A stretch of DNA of 47,600 nt, from assembly GCF_014640675.1 (NCBI RefSeq), contig NZ_BMHK01000005.1, positions 153,417 through 201,016 of the forward strand, given 5' to 3'. Shown in pieces: positions 24,123-33,998 of this stretch. Source of the stretch: Novosphingobium endophyticum (GTDB lineage: Bacteria; Pseudomonadota; Alphaproteobacteria; Sphingomonadales; Sphingomonadaceae). How positions within the stretch are numbered: the stretch's first letter is position 1; the number at the start of each line of letters is the position of its first letter. The notes beneath the pieces were generated by a model. That model was not told the DNA's origin. It saw only the letters and a program-made list of their open reading frames with translations, and did no database searches. Made by a program: the position numbers and the translations under genes.

Positions 24123-25520
24123 ATGGCTATCGATTATCAAACCAAGATCCCCAACAATGTCGACCTGTCGAATGACCGGGGCCTTCAGCGCGCACTGGAG
24201 CACTGGCAGCCCGCTTTCCTCGATTGGTGGAAGGATCTCGGTCCGACGACCTACCAGGGGCACGACGTTTACCTGCGCACCGCCACCTCGGTGGACGCGA
24301 AGGGCTGGGCCACCTTCGGCCACGTGAAGATGCCGGACTATCGCTGGGGTATTTTCCTTGCCGACAAGCAGCCTGAACGAACCATCGGTTTCGGCGATCA
24401 TATGGGCAAGCCTGCGTGGCAGCAGGTTCCCGGCGAGTATCGCTCTACCTTGCGCCGGTTGATCGTAACCCAAGGCGATACCGAGCCTGCTTCAGTGGAG
24501 CAGCAGCGCCTGCTCGCGCTGACCGCGCCGTCGCTGTACGACATGCGGAACCTGTTTCAGGTGAACGTCGAGGAAGGGCGCCACCTTTGGGCGATGGTCT
24601 ACCTGCTTCACGCCTATTTTGGGCGCGACGGGCGCGAGGAGGCGGAAGAGATGCTTTATCGCCATTCCGGCGATATCGACAATCCGCGTATCCTGGGCAC
24701 GTTCAACGAACCGATCGACGATTGGCTGTCGTTTTACATGTTCACCTATTTCACCGATCGCGACGGCAAGTATCAGCTCAAGTCGCTGGCCGAGAGCGGT
24801 TTCGACCCGCTGGCCCGGACCTGCCAGTTCATGTTGACCGAAGAAGCGCACCACATGTTCGTGGGCGAGACCGGCATCGGACGCATCATCAAGCGTACGC
24901 TGGAAGAGATGCAGAAGCTGGGCACCGACGATCCCGAAACGTTGCGTAAGGCCGGACTCTTCGATTTCCCGTTGATCCAGCGCTATATCAATTTCTGGTA
25001 TAGTTCGGCTCTCGACCTGTTCGGCGCGGAAATATCCTCCAACGCGGCGACTTACTTCGCCAATGGTCTGAAAGGCCGCCCGGACGAAAGCACCTACGAA
25101 GACCACGATTGCTCAAACAGTGTCGAGCAAATCGAAACGCCCGACGGCATGGAAGAAGTCGCCAGCAGGAACGCAATGAACTGGGTCACGCGCAATGCCT
25201 ATGTTCGCGACTGCGGCATCGGCTTGCAGCGCTGGAACCGCACGATCGCAAAAGCGGGTTTCGATTTCGCGTTTCACCTTCCGTCCGAACGCTTCAACCG
25301 CAAGGTCGGCTTGTGGTCCGGCAAGGAGATCGGGGTCCACGGGAAGCCGGCTTCCGCGGGCGAAGTGGAAGCTTCGCTGCCGAGCGAGACCGATCGGGGC
25401 TACGTCAAATCGCAGATGGTCGGGGTCACCGAACCGGGGAAATGTGCCAACTGGACCACATTGCCGGATCGCGGGATCAACAACATGCCGCTTGATTTCG
25501 AATACGTGCGCGCTGCCTGA
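24123..25520 (+). CDS. boxB: Benzoyl-CoA 2,3-epoxidase, oxygenase subunit
   Basis: 465 residues, close to the family length of about 470. A class I di-iron protein: E121, E151 and H154 (VEEGRHLW), D212, E241 and H244 (TEEAHHMF) line up, with an offset of one, with the iron ligands I recall for Azoarcus BoxB (E120, E150, H153, D211, E240, H243). It adds one O atom from O2 across C2-C3 of benzoyl-CoA. It normally receives electrons from NADPH through BoxA, an FAD and 4Fe-4S reductase. No boxA is found here, so another donor must serve. CGGAGAAG precedes the ATG. Upstream is boxC, downstream benzoate-CoA ligase. Confidence 0.95.
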   Translation: MAIDYQTKIPNNVDLSNDRGLQRALEHWQPAFLDWWKDLGPTTYQGHDVYLRTATSVDAKGWATFGHVKMPDYRWGIFLADKQPERTIGFGDHMGKPAWQQVPGEYRSTLRRLIVTQGDTEPASVEQQRLLALTAPSLYDMRNLFQVNVEEGRHLWAMVYLLHAYFGRDGREEAEEMLYRHSGDIDNPRILGTFNEPIDDWLSFYMFTYFTDRDGKYQLKSLAESGFDPLARTCQFMLTEEAHHMFVGETGIGRIIKRTLEEMQKLGTDDPETLRKAGLFDFPLIQRYINFWYSSALDLFGAEISSNAATYFANGLKGRPDESTYEDHDCSNSVEQIETPDGMEEVASRNAMNWVTRNAYVRDCGIGLQRWNRTIAKAGFDFAFHLPSERFNRKVGLWSGKEIGVHGKPASAGEVEASLPSETDRGYVKSQMVGVTEPGKCANWTTLPDRGINNMPLDFEYVRAA

Positions 25521-25570
25521 CACAAGCATCGCACGACCCGGAAATGCCGGGCGTGACGGGAGAAGAATCA

Positions 25571-27133
25571 ATGACGGATACGTCGAAAGCCCGCGCGGCC
25601 CATGATTTGCCGGAGGCTCTGAACGCCGCCGAGGATCTCCTGGCACCCAATCTTGCGAAGCACCCGGACAAGACCGCGATCATCGACAGTCGCGGCACTT
25701 GTTCCTACCGGGAGCTTGCTGAACGGGTGGCGACGTTTCAGGGCATGTTGAACGATCTGGGCGTGCGGCGGGGCGAGCGGGTTCTCCTCTGCCTCACCGA
25801 CACGCGCGATTTTCCTACCGCCTTTCTCGGCGCGATCCGGGCCGGCGTGGTTCCCGTCCCTCTCAATACCCTGCTGACGAGCGAAGATTACAGCTGGATC
25901 GCCGAGAACAGCGACGCTGCGGCTGTTTTCGTATCGGCCGAACTTTCCGACAAGTGGCACGGCGTGGCGGGGCAGAGACCTGACCTTCGGATGGTTTCCA
26001 GCGGCGGGGGCCCATGGGACGATCTGGAAACGCTTCTCGGCACGGCCGAGCCGGCGGCGAGTGCAGCAGACACGCATCGTGACGACGTGGCGTTCTGGCT
26101 CTATACGTCAGGATCGACTGGCAACCCCAAGGGAGCCATGCATCTGCATGGTTCAATCCGGCTGACGGCGAACCTCTATGGTATCGGCACGATCGGCATG
26201 CGCGAGGACGATGTCGTCCTGTCCGTCGCGAAGCAGTTCTTCGCCTATGGCCTCGGCAATGCACTGTCTTTCCCATACGCGGCGGGGGCAACGGTGGTAC
26301 TGTTCGACGGTCGCCCCTTGCCGGAGCCGATCAGCCAACTGGTCCGCGAACATGGGGTCTCCGTGCTCGGCGTCGTTCCGACCTTCCTCGCCGGTTGGCT
26401 GTCGCATCCGTCCTGTCCGTCGCGACGGGAAACGCCCGCCCTGCGCATGGCGATCTCGGCGGGAGAAGCCTTGCCGTCACACCTCGGCATGGCGTTTCAC
26501 GAACGCTTCGGCGCGCATGTGCTCGATGGCCTGGGTTCCACCGAAATGCTGCACATCTTCGTTTCGCAACGACCCGATTCCCTTCGGTACGGCTGCACCG
26601 GACGTGTGATCGACGGCTACGAGGTCAGGGTCGTGGACGAGAGCGGCGAAGCGGTTCCGGTCGGCGAAATCGGCAATCTCGAAGTGCGGGGGCCCACGAC
26701 CGCCGCAGCCTATTGGCGGAACCGGATAAAGTCCATGAGCACGTTCAAGGGCGAATGGACCGCGACCGGAGACAAGTACACGATCAACGAAGATGGCTGG
26801 CTCACTTACGCGGGCCGGTCCGATGACATGTTGAAGGTCGGCGGAATCTACGTTTCGCCGATCGAGGTTGAAGAGGTTCTGGCGGGGCATCCCGACGTGA
26901 TCGAAGCGGCGGTTGTCACCGATACCGACGACGACGGCCTTGTGAAGCCGCATGGCTTCGTCGTTGCGCGTGAAGGCGTGGACGCCAATGACGAATTGGC
27001 GAGCATCTTGCAGGCGCATGTCAAACAGCACCTTGCCCCATACAAGTACCCGCGCTGGATCACGTTCGTTGACGAACTCCCGAAAACGGCCACCGGCAAG
27101 ATCCAGCGCTTCCGCCTGAGGGAAGCATCGTGA
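25571..27133 (+). CDS. bclA: Benzoate-CoA ligase (AMP-forming)
   Basis: 520 residues. ANL-superfamily acyl-CoA synthetase with the P-loop [17 protein letters not shown] (178-194), the GEALPSHLG and [11 protein letters not shown] stretch of aryl-CoA ligases, hinge [13 protein letters not shown] and catalytic K510 in PKTATGK. It converts benzoate, ATP and CoA to benzoyl-CoA, AMP and PPi, giving the entry to the box pathway. Order boxC-boxB-ligase is as in known box operons. The start at 25571 has a GGGAG site. The stop overlaps the GTG start of the reductase gene. Substituted benzoates cannot be ruled out as substrates. Confidence 0.88.
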   Translation: MTDTSKARAAHDLPEALNAAEDLLAPNLAKHPDKTAIIDSRGTCSYRELAERVATFQGMLNDLGVRRGERVLLCLTDTRDFPTAFLGAIRAGVVPVPLNTLLTSEDYSWIAENSDAAAVFVSAELSDKWHGVAGQRPDLRMVSSGGGPWDDLETLLGTAEPAASAADTHRDDVAFWLYTSGSTGNPKGAMHLHGSIRLTANLYGIGTIGMREDDVVLSVAKQFFAYGLGNALSFPYAAGATVVLFDGRPLPEPISQLVREHGVSVLGVVPTFLAGWLSHPSCPSRRETPALRMAISAGEALPSHLGMAFHERFGAHVLDGLGSTEMLHIFVSQRPDSLRYGCTGRVIDGYEVRVVDESGEAVPVGEIGNLEVRGPTTAAAYWRNRIKSMSTFKGEWTATGDKYTINEDGWLTYAGRSDDMLKVGGIYVSPIEVEEVLAGHPDVIEAAVVTDTDDDGLVKPHGFVVAREGVDANDELASILQAHVKQHLAPYKYPRWITFVDELPKTATGKIQRFRLREAS

Positions 27134-28377
27134 GCGAGCAGTCTTTCGACGTCGTGATTGTAGGCGGCGGACATGGCGGCGCCCAGGCGGCGGTCGCGCT
27201 GCGGATGAACGGGTTCGAGGGGACTGTCGCCATTGTCGGCCGCGAACCGGAACTGCCGTATGAACGTCCGCCGTTGTCCAAGGAATACATGGCCGGGGAA
27301 AAGCCGTTCGAGCGCCTGCACCTGCGACCCGAGAAATACTGGCAGGAGAAGGAAATCGAACTTCTGCTCGGCAAGACCGTGACGAAGGTCGACCCGGATG
27401 GGCACGTCGTCACATGCCACGATGGCGCACGAGTTGGGTACGGCAAGCTGATCTGGGCCGCGGGAGGCGATCCCAGGGCCATCCCGATTCCCGGGGCGGA
27501 CATGCCCGGGGTGCATGAAATCCGCGATCGGGAAGATGTCGACGCGATTGTCGCCGAACTTCCCGGTGTCGACCGGATCGTCGTGATCGGTGGCGGCTAC
27601 ATCGGCCTGGAGGCCGCGGCCGTGCTCACCAAGCTGGGCAAGCATGTGACGTTGCTTGAGGCCCTGCCCCGCGTGCTGGTCCGCGTTGCGGGCGAGGCGC
27701 TCTCATCGTTCTACGAGGCTGACCACAAGGCACACGGTGTGGACCTGAGGGTCAACCAGACCGTCGCGGCGATCGAGGGAGAGGGGCGCGTCGAGGGGGT
27801 CCGTCTCGGCGGGGGCGAATTCTTGGCCGCGCAGATGGTCATCGTGGGTATCGGCATCTCGCCTTGCGTCGAACCGCTGATAGCGGCGGGGGCATCGGGC
27901 ACGAACGGCGTGGACGTGGACGCAAGCTGCCGCACGAATCTGCCGGACGTCTTCGCCATCGGCGATTGCGCTACCCATGCCAACCGCTTTGCAGGCGGTG
28001 CGAGCATCCGGCTGGAATCGGTTCAGAATGCCAACGACATGGCGACGACGGCCGCCAAGGCAATTTGCGGTAAGGATGGAAGTTACGACGCGACGCCATG
28101 GTTCTGGTCGAACCAGTACGATTTGCGTCTGCAGACCGTGGGGATTTCGACCGGCCATGACGAGGCCGTCTTGAGGGGGGATCCGGCCACGCGCACGTTT
28201 TCGGTCGTCTATCTCAAGGATGGAAAAGTGGTCGCGCTAGACTGCGTCAATAGCGCCCGTGATTACTCGCACGGTCGCAGGCTCGTCGAACTGGGCATCG
28301 AGGTCGCTCCCGAAGCTCTGGCAGATGCCGCGCGCCCTCTCAAGGAATGGATCCTGTCGCCAGCGCGCGCAGGATAA
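27130..28377 (+). CDS. FAD-dependent ferredoxin/putidaredoxin-reductase-like oxidoreductase
   Basis: 415 residues with the BphA4/rhodocoxin-reductase layout: FAD site [13 protein letters not shown] (9-21), NAD(P) site [16 protein letters not shown], second FAD block [10 protein letters not shown] and a C-terminal reductase domain. GTG start overlaps the ligase TGA (GTGA), so it is firmly in the box operon. Such enzymes take electrons from NADH and pass them to a 2Fe-2S ferredoxin. It has none of the N-terminal cysteine clusters of BoxA. No ferredoxin gene is seen nearby. It is the obvious candidate to supply BoxB or the Rieske oxygenases, perhaps through the flavodoxin, but its partner is not shown by sequence. 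Confidence 0.85.
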   Translation: MSEQSFDVVIVGGGHGGAQAAVALRMNGFEGTVAIVGREPELPYERPPLSKEYMAGEKPFERLHLRPEKYWQEKEIELLLGKTVTKVDPDGHVVTCHDGARVGYGKLIWAAGGDPRAIPIPGADMPGVHEIRDREDVDAIVAELPGVDRIVVIGGGYIGLEAAAVLTKLGKHVTLLEALPRVLVRVAGEALSSFYEADHKAHGVDLRVNQTVAAIEGEGRVEGVRLGGGEFLAAQMVIVGIGISPCVEPLIAAGASGTNGVDVDASCRTNLPDVFAIGDCATHANRFAGGASIRLESVQNANDMATTAAKAICGKDGSYDATPWFWSNQYDLRLQTVGISTGHDEAVLRGDPATRTFSVVYLKDGKVVALDCVNSARDYSHGRRLVELGIEVAPEALADAARPLKEWILSPARAG

Positions 28378-28394
28378 GAACAGGAAACAAGAAC

Positions 28395-28877
28395 ATGACC
28401 GAGAAGCCTGACACTCCCGACGCCTTTGTCGCCCAGATCGCGAAAGTCACGGCCGCGATCGCTGACCGGGAACCCGGCTCCGAACTGGAAAGCTGGCTGA
28501 ACGACCGGTTTTCGGCTGATTCCGTCTGGTTCGAAGAGACCTTCGCGCTTTGCCGGGCGGGGTGTGACGAAGGCTGGCTCTGTGAGAACGAAAGGGGCGG
28601 GGTCAAGTTCGGCCGCGCGGTGAAGGAAGGCGATGCGACGCATGGTTTCTCGGTCGATGTGGTCGAGATGACCGACGTCGTCGGACCGCACCACTCGCAC
28701 CCCAATGGTGAGATCGATCTGGTCATGCCGCTGGACAATGGTGCCGAGTTCGATGGCCGGGGCGCGGGTTGGAAGGTCTATGCTCCGCAATCCGCGCATT
28801 GCCCGAGGGTGAGGGGCGGCAAGGCCCTTGTCCTGTATCTCCTGCCCGGCGGTGCAATCGAGTTCACGCGGAATTGA
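28395..28877 (+). CDS. DUF4863-like (PnbB-related) protein of unknown role
   Basis: 160 residues, most like the DUF4863 family, some members of which act as 4-hydroxylaminobenzoate lyase; this is from memory. The C-terminal half looks cupin-like: GPHHSHPNGEIDLVMP, then GWKVYAPQSAHCPRV and LVLYLLPGG, with His and Glu residues that could bind metal. No signal or membrane segment. It lies between the reductase and the enoyl-CoA hydratase with almost no gaps and so is a box-operon gene. It could be an accessory or proofreading enzyme for a benzoyl-CoA intermediate. Family membership is moderate; function is open. Confidence 0.6.
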   Translation: MTEKPDTPDAFVAQIAKVTAAIADREPGSELESWLNDRFSADSVWFEETFALCRAGCDEGWLCENERGGVKFGRAVKEGDATHGFSVDVVEMTDVVGPHHSHPNGEIDLVMPLDNGAEFDGRGAGWKVYAPQSAHCPRVRGGKALVLYLLPGGAIEFTRN

Positions 28878-28878
28878 G

Positions 28879-29679
28879 ATGGTGAGCTTGCCGGATCGCG
28901 TTGCGCTGGAAATCATCGATGGTGTGGCGACGCTGACGCTTGTGCGCAGCGGTAGTCTCAACGCTATCGATGAGGCGATGCACGCGGCGTTACGTCATGC
29001 CTTTACTCGGATTGCGAAGGACAGGTCCGTTCGCGCCGTCGTGCTGACGGGCTCGGGACCCGCCTTCTGTGCGGGGCAGGACCTGGCAGAGCGCGCCGCA
29101 ACTTTCGATACCGGGGGCCAACCGGACCTGCATGACTCTCTGGATCGCAATTACAATCCTCTGATCCGCACCATCGCTTCGCTCGATGTGCCGGTCATCG
29201 CGGCGGTAGGCGGTATCGCTTTCGGGGCAGGAGCTGCTCTGGCGATTGCCTGTGACATTGTGCTGGCAGGGCGGTCGGCGCGCTTCCAGTTTGGTTTCGT
29301 CAATGTCGGTCTCGGGCCGGACAGCGGGGCAAGCTGGTCGCTACCTCGGATCGTCGGCCAGGCCAGGGGGCTCGATCTGGCGCTGACCGGACGAGCCGTG
29401 ACGGCGGCGGAGGCGCTGGAAATGGGGCTGGTCAGCCGCGTGGTGGACGACAGCGACCTGCCGGAGACGGCTCAGGCCATTGCGCGCGATCTGACCGCCC
29501 GCTCGGCCGATGCGCTTGCGGCGATCAAGCGGCAATTCCGCGTAAATCCGCCAGGCACCCTCGACGCCGCGCTCGATGCCGAGCGCGATGAACAGGCCGC
29601 GCTCGGCCGGACCAGGGACTATCGCGAAGCCGTGCTGCGCTTCGCCGGAAGACATGCCAACAAGGATACCGGGACATGA
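28879..29679 (+). CDS. Enoyl-CoA hydratase/isomerase (PaaG-like)
   Basis: 266 residues, crotonase fold. GSGPAFCAGQDLAERA and AVGGIAFGAGAALAIACD form the oxyanion hole; the Asp in NVGLGPDSGASW is the position used by PaaG-type isomerases. It probably shifts or hydrates the double bond of 3,4-dehydroadipyl-CoA on the way to 3-hydroxyadipyl-CoA. Starts 1 base after the DUF4863 stop; its stop overlaps the ATG of the aldehyde dehydrogenase gene (ATGA). Other crotonase activities are possible. Confidence 0.8.
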   Translation: MVSLPDRVALEIIDGVATLTLVRSGSLNAIDEAMHAALRHAFTRIAKDRSVRAVVLTGSGPAFCAGQDLAERAATFDTGGQPDLHDSLDRNYNPLIRTIASLDVPVIAAVGGIAFGAGAALAIACDIVLAGRSARFQFGFVNVGLGPDSGASWSLPRIVGQARGLDLALTGRAVTAAEALEMGLVSRVVDDSDLPETAQAIARDLTARSADALAAIKRQFRVNPPGTLDAALDAERDEQAALGRTRDYREAVLRFAGRHANKDTGT

Positions 29680-31232
29680 CCGACTGCATTTCGCTCAGCC
29701 ACTATATCGCGGACCGATGGGTGGGCGGCGGAGAAGGACGGTCGCTGCATTCCGCCATTGACGGAGCGGTTGTTGCGCAGATGCCGGGGACGGCTGATAT
29801 CGCGGCAATACTGCACCATGCGCGCACCATCGGGGGACCGGCCCTGCGCGCGATGACGTTCCGTGAGCGCGGCCAGATGCTGCGTGCGCTGGCCGGCGCC
29901 CTGACCGAACGAAAGGACGAACTCTACGCCCTGTCTTCGCTTACCGGCGCGACGAAGGGTGACAGCGCTTTCGACATCGAAGGCGGCATCGGAACCTTCT
30001 TCGTCTATGCATCGAAGGCAAAGGCAATGCCGGACGCGCACGTCCTGCCCGAATCCGGGCGCGAGACGATCAGCAAGGGCGATTTTCTCGGCCAGCATAT
30101 CCTGACGCCGTTGACCGGCGTTGCGGTGCATATCAATGCCTACAATTTCCCTGTCTGGGGCATGCTTGAAAAGCTGGCGCCGACGCTGCTTGCCGGTATG
30201 CCTGCGGTGGTCAAGCCCGCGACTGTCGGCGGATACCTGACCGAAGCGGCCTTTCGCATCATAATCGAAAGTGGCGTTCTGCCGCAGGGCGCCGTGCAAC
30301 TGCTGCTGGGCGATACAGGCGATTTGCTCGATCGACTGGACGGGCAGGACAGCGTGGCCTTTACCGGTTCCGCCAATACCGCGAACCGCCTCAAGGCCCA
30401 TCCCAACGTCGTGGGCAAGACCGTGCGTTTCGCGGCGGAGCAGGATAGCCTGAACGCCTCGATCCTCGGACCCGATGCCGATGAGGGGACGCCGGAGTTC
30501 GACCTCTTCGTCAAGGAAGTCGTGCGTGAGATGACGCAAAAGGCGGGGCAGAAATGCACCGCGATCCGCCGCATTCTCGTCCCCGGAAAGTCGATAGACG
30601 CAGTGCAGAGTGCCGTTGTCGCCCGCCTCGCTCGCGTCACCGTGGGCGATCCGCGCGAAGGCGGCACGCGGCTGGGCGCATTGGCCGGTCTCGCTCAGCG
30701 CGATGACGTTATCGCCAATGTCGAGCGCCTGAAAACTGAGGCAAACGTCGTCGTCGGCGGGACGATCCCCGATCTGGGCGATGCGCTGGCTGGCGGTGCC
30801 TATTACGATGCGACGCTGCTGCGCTGCAATGATCCGCTCGGCTCCGAAATCGTGCATTCGGTCGAAGCCTTCGGCCCGGTCGCCACTCTGATGCCCTATG
30901 CCGACGTGGATGAGGCCATCGCCATCGCCAACGCCGGTCAGGGCTCGCTGGCGCTGTCGATCTTCAGCCATGATCGGGCCGCGATAGCTCGGCTCGCGAT
31001 TGGCACCGCGCCATTTCACGGACGGATCATGATCGTCGACCGCGACAACGCGGAATTCGCCACCGGTCATGGTGCAGCGCTGCCGCATCTCCAGCATGGC
31101 GGCCCCGGTCGTGCAGGGGGCGGTGCCGAACTGGGCGGCGTGATCGGGATGATGCCTTACCTCCAGCGCAGCGCGATTCAGGGCAGCAATGGCATGATCG
31201 AGGCTATCGAGGGGCTCCGCGGGCATGGGTGA
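29676..31232 (+). CDS. boxD: 3,4-dehydroadipyl-CoA semialdehyde dehydrogenase
   Basis: 518 residues. Aldehyde dehydrogenase with catalytic C294 in AGQKCTAIRR, NAYNFPVWGMLEKLAPTLLAG and FTGSANTANRL typical of PaaZ/BoxD. It lacks the C-terminal MaoC hydratase domain of PaaZ (about 680 residues) and so fits BoxD, which oxidises 3,4-dehydroadipyl-CoA semialdehyde to the acid with NADP+. Four-base overlap with the preceding gene and eight-base overlap with the next one show tight coupling. The aldehyde is the product of BoxC, so its place in the route is clear. Confidence 0.88.
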   Translation: MTDCISLSHYIADRWVGGGEGRSLHSAIDGAVVAQMPGTADIAAILHHARTIGGPALRAMTFRERGQMLRALAGALTERKDELYALSSLTGATKGDSAFDIEGGIGTFFVYASKAKAMPDAHVLPESGRETISKGDFLGQHILTPLTGVAVHINAYNFPVWGMLEKLAPTLLAGMPAVVKPATVGGYLTEAAFRIIIESGVLPQGAVQLLLGDTGDLLDRLDGQDSVAFTGSANTANRLKAHPNVVGKTVRFAAEQDSLNASILGPDADEGTPEFDLFVKEVVREMTQKAGQKCTAIRRILVPGKSIDAVQSAVVARLARVTVGDPREGGTRLGALAGLAQRDDVIANVERLKTEANVVVGGTIPDLGDALAGGAYYDATLLRCNDPLGSEIVHSVEAFGPVATLMPYADVDEAIAIANAGQGSLALSIFSHDRAAIARLAIGTAPFHGRIMIVDRDNAEFATGHGAALPHLQHGGPGRAGGGAELGGVIGMMPYLQRSAIQGSNGMIEAIEGLRGHG

Positions 31233-33240
31233 TATCGCTGCCTGGACACGGAATGGCGCGATTGCGGTCCTGACGCTGGACAATCCTCCGGTGAATGCCA
31301 TCTCGCAGGCCGTTCGCTCCGCATTGGTCGAAGGGGTGAAGAGGGCGGCGGCGGAGCCGGACGTATCGGCGCTGGTCATCGCCTGTGCGGGCCGAACGTT
31401 CTTTGCAGGCGCGGACCTGAAGGAATTCGGCAAGCCTTCGACCGAGCCGTTCCTGACCGAAGTTGTCGATACGATAGAGGGGGCGGGCAAGCCGGTAATC
31501 GCGGCCATCCACGGCAGCGCGCTGGGTGGCGGGCTCGAGATCGCGATGGCTTGTCACTACCGGGTGGCCCACGCCGACGCGCGCCTTGGCCTGCCCGAAG
31601 TCACGCTGGGCTTGATGCCCGGGGCACGCGGCACACAGCACCTCCCGCGTCTGGTCGGCGTTTCCAAGGCGCTTGAGATCATCGCGCTGGGGGAGCCGGT
31701 TTCGGCGCCGGAGGCACGCACCATCGGGCTGGTCGATGAAATCGCCGAGGGCGATCTGGTGGAGGCCGCTTGCGCCAAGGCGCGTAGCGCGGCCGATGCG
31801 CCGCCGCGCCGGACTCGCGAACGGGTTGCGCAGCCGGTTTCCGATGACATTTATGAACAGTTCTCGCAGCGCCATGCGAAGAAATTTCGCGGCCTCGATG
31901 CGCCCAAGGCCATCATTGCTTCGATCCGCGCCGCCACGGAACTTCCGTTCGAAGATGGCGCACGGCGAGAGCGCGACATATTTCTGAAATTGCGCGCCGG
32001 ACCGCAGAACGAGGCGTTGCGCCATGTCTTCTTCGCGGAACGCGAAGCTGGCAAGGTTCCCGGCATCGAAGGGGGCGAAGCTCGCGTGATTGAAACGGCG
32101 GGCGTGATAGGCAGCGGGACGATGGGCAGCGGCATCACCATCGCTTTCCTGTCCGCAGGCATTCCGGTGACGCTTTACGAGCGCGATCCGGCTGCGCTGA
32201 AGCGTGGTCTGGCGCATATTCGCATGGTTCTGGATGGCAACGTCAGCTCGGGTCGGATGACGCGTGAGGCCGCAGATCGCGCACTGTCCGCGGTGCAGCC
32301 CACATCCGACATGGCGGCGCTCGCCAACGCCGACGTGATCGTCGAAGCGGCCTACGAGCGGATGGACATCAAGCGGTCGATCTTCGCGGAACTCGGCGAA
32401 CTGGCCAAACCCGGTGCGATCCTGGCCAGCAACACGTCCTATCTCGACCTCGACGAGATTGCCGGTGTCACGTCCCGCCCGGCCGACGTGATCGGACTGC
32501 ACTTCTTTTCGCCCGCCAACATCATGAAATTGCTTGAAGTCGTCCGGGGCCGGGAAACCGCACCGGATGTCATCGCCACCGCCTTCAAGCTGGCCAAGCG
32601 CATCGGCAAGATCGCGGTTCTTTCTGGCAACGCATGGGGCTTCATCGGCAATCGCATGCTGGCAGTGCGGCGCGAGCAAGCCGAAGCAATGGCTGTTGAA
32701 GGGGCCAGTCCGGCGCAGGTCGATCGCGTGCTGGAGAATTTCGGCTTTGCGATGGGGCCGTTCCGTATGGGTGACCTAGCTGGACTGGACCTTGGCTGGA
32801 CGCCGGAAAGTTCGACCGGATCGACCATCCGCGAAAGACTATGCGAGGCGGGGCGGCGGGGCCAGAAGACCGGAGCTGGCTTTTACGATTACCGTGACGA
32901 TCGTAAACCCGCGCCCTCCCAAGAGGCGGAGGCGATAATCGCCGGCTTCGCGCGCGACCGAGGGATCACGCGGAGTTCCTTTGACGACGCCGAAATTCTC
33001 GACAGGCTGCTCTGGCCGATGGTCGATGAAGGCGCGAAGTTGCTGGCCGAAGGGATCGCCCTGCGCGAATCCGATATCGATGTCGTCTGGCTTAACGGTT
33101 ATGGCTGGCCGCGTTGGACGGGCGGACCGATGTTCCACGCACGGCAGACCGGGCTGCCCGAAGTCACACGGCGATTGCGGGCATTGGGTATCGCGCCGTC
33201 GGATGCGCTGATGAATCTGGCGAACGAGGATTCGGCTTGA
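31225..33240 (+). CDS. Bifunctional enoyl-CoA hydratase / 3-hydroxyacyl-CoA dehydrogenase
   Basis: 671 residues. The crotonase domain (about 1-200) has [16 protein letters not shown] and [15 protein letters not shown]; the NAD-binding domain begins near residue 290 with [16 protein letters not shown], followed by the two 3HCDH C-terminal domains. It is a short FadB/PaaH-like fusion. In this operon it should hydrate dehydroadipyl-CoA and oxidise 3-hydroxyadipyl-CoA to 3-oxoadipyl-CoA. Its stop overlaps the next ATG (TGATG). The fusion lets one gene cover two box steps, while a separate PaaG-like gene lies upstream. Confidence 0.88.
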   Translation: MGDIAAWTRNGAIAVLTLDNPPVNAISQAVRSALVEGVKRAAAEPDVSALVIACAGRTFFAGADLKEFGKPSTEPFLTEVVDTIEGAGKPVIAAIHGSALGGGLEIAMACHYRVAHADARLGLPEVTLGLMPGARGTQHLPRLVGVSKALEIIALGEPVSAPEARTIGLVDEIAEGDLVEAACAKARSAADAPPRRTRERVAQPVSDDIYEQFSQRHAKKFRGLDAPKAIIASIRAATELPFEDGARRERDIFLKLRAGPQNEALRHVFFAEREAGKVPGIEGGEARVIETAGVIGSGTMGSGITIAFLSAGIPVTLYERDPAALKRGLAHIRMVLDGNVSSGRMTREAADRALSAVQPTSDMAALANADVIVEAAYERMDIKRSIFAELGELAKPGAILASNTSYLDLDEIAGVTSRPADVIGLHFFSPANIMKLLEVVRGRETAPDVIATAFKLAKRIGKIAVLSGNAWGFIGNRMLAVRREQAEAMAVEGASPAQVDRVLENFGFAMGPFRMGDLAGLDLGWTPESSTGSTIRERLCEAGRRGQKTGAGFYDYRDDRKPAPSQEAEAIIAGFARDRGITRSSFDDAEILDRLLWPMVDEGAKLLAEGIALRESDIDVVWLNGYGWPRWTGGPMFHARQTGLPEVTRRLRALGIAPSDALMNLANEDSA

Positions 33241-33995
33241 TGACCTGTTGGATTCGGGCCGGAAACGGCAGGCTCGAAGCCGCAAGTTGGGGCGATGGTG
33301 CAGGCCTGCCGGTCCTCCTCCTGCACGAAGGGCTCGGCTCGATCCGCTTGTGGAAGCATTTCCCCGCTCGTCTGGCGGAGGCAAGCGGGCGTCGGGTCGT
33401 CGCCTGGTCGCGCGCAGGGCACGGATGGAGTGCTGCCCGGCCGGAGCCGCGCGGCCTCGATTATATGCACCGGGAGGCCGACCTGCTGCCGGCCGTGCAC
33501 GAAGCTCTGGGCCTCGAACGGGCTCACTGGCTGGGGCATAGCGACGGTGGGTCGATCAGTTTCATCGCGGCCGGCCGTTTTCCGGCACTGCCGGCATCGC
33601 TGATCCTGGAGGCGCCGCACGTTTTCCTCGAGGATATGACCGTTGCCGGGATCTCCGCGGTGCAGGCCGGTTTCGCCGCGTCGAACATGGCCAAACGCAT
33701 GGAGCGTTACCATCAGGAGCCGGCCGCGCTGTTCGAGGACTGGAGCAGGGTCTGGCTTTCGCCGGATTTCCGCGACTGGAACATTGAAGCCTCGCTCGAT
33801 CTGGTAACGGCCCCCGCGCTGCTGATCCAGGGCAGGGACGATCAGTTCGGCTCCATGAAGCAGCTTGACCGGGCCGCCGCTGCCTTGCGCGAAACCACGC
33901 GGCTGGAACTGGAGAACTGCGCGCATTCGCCGCATTTCGACCGGGAAGAAGCGGTCCTCGCCGCGATTTGCGAATTCCTGAAGGACAAGGACTAG
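33240..33995 (+). CDS. Alpha/beta hydrolase
   Basis: 251 residues. Nucleophile elbow GHSDGGS with Ser near residue 101, the acid in GRDDQFGS and the catalytic His in CAHSPHFD; LLLHEGLGS forms the oxyanion region. Serine hydrolase of the kind found in meta-cleavage (C-C hydrolase) and enol-lactone or ester hydrolysis. The ATG overlaps the dehydrogenase stop. Its position inside the box operon, before the thiolase, is unusual, since the pathway needs no such step; it may release benzoate from an ester or diketone, or hydrolyse a stalled CoA ester. Substrate unknown. Confidence 0.8.
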   Translation: MTCWIRAGNGRLEAASWGDGAGLPVLLLHEGLGSIRLWKHFPARLAEASGRRVVAWSRAGHGWSAARPEPRGLDYMHREADLLPAVHEALGLERAHWLGHSDGGSISFIAAGRFPALPASLILEAPHVFLEDMTVAGISAVQAGFAASNMAKRMERYHQEPAALFEDWSRVWLSPDFRDWNIEASLDLVTAPALLIQGRDDQFGSMKQLDRAAAALRETTRLELENCAHSPHFDREEAVLAAICEFLKDKD

Positions 33996-33998
33996 GCC

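Noticed and set aside
27130..28377. Reading the box-operon reductase as BoxA
   Set aside because: BoxA has ferredoxin-like 4Fe-4S cysteine clusters and a ferredoxin-NADP reductase fold. This protein has two Rossmann GxGxxG sites and no cysteine clusters, as in BphA4.
29619..31508. Long 629-codon open frame on the minus strand opposite boxD
   Set aside because: It is antisense to boxD and the fusion gene, has no recognisable protein and lacks a ribosome site. Long antisense frames are common in GC-rich DNA.
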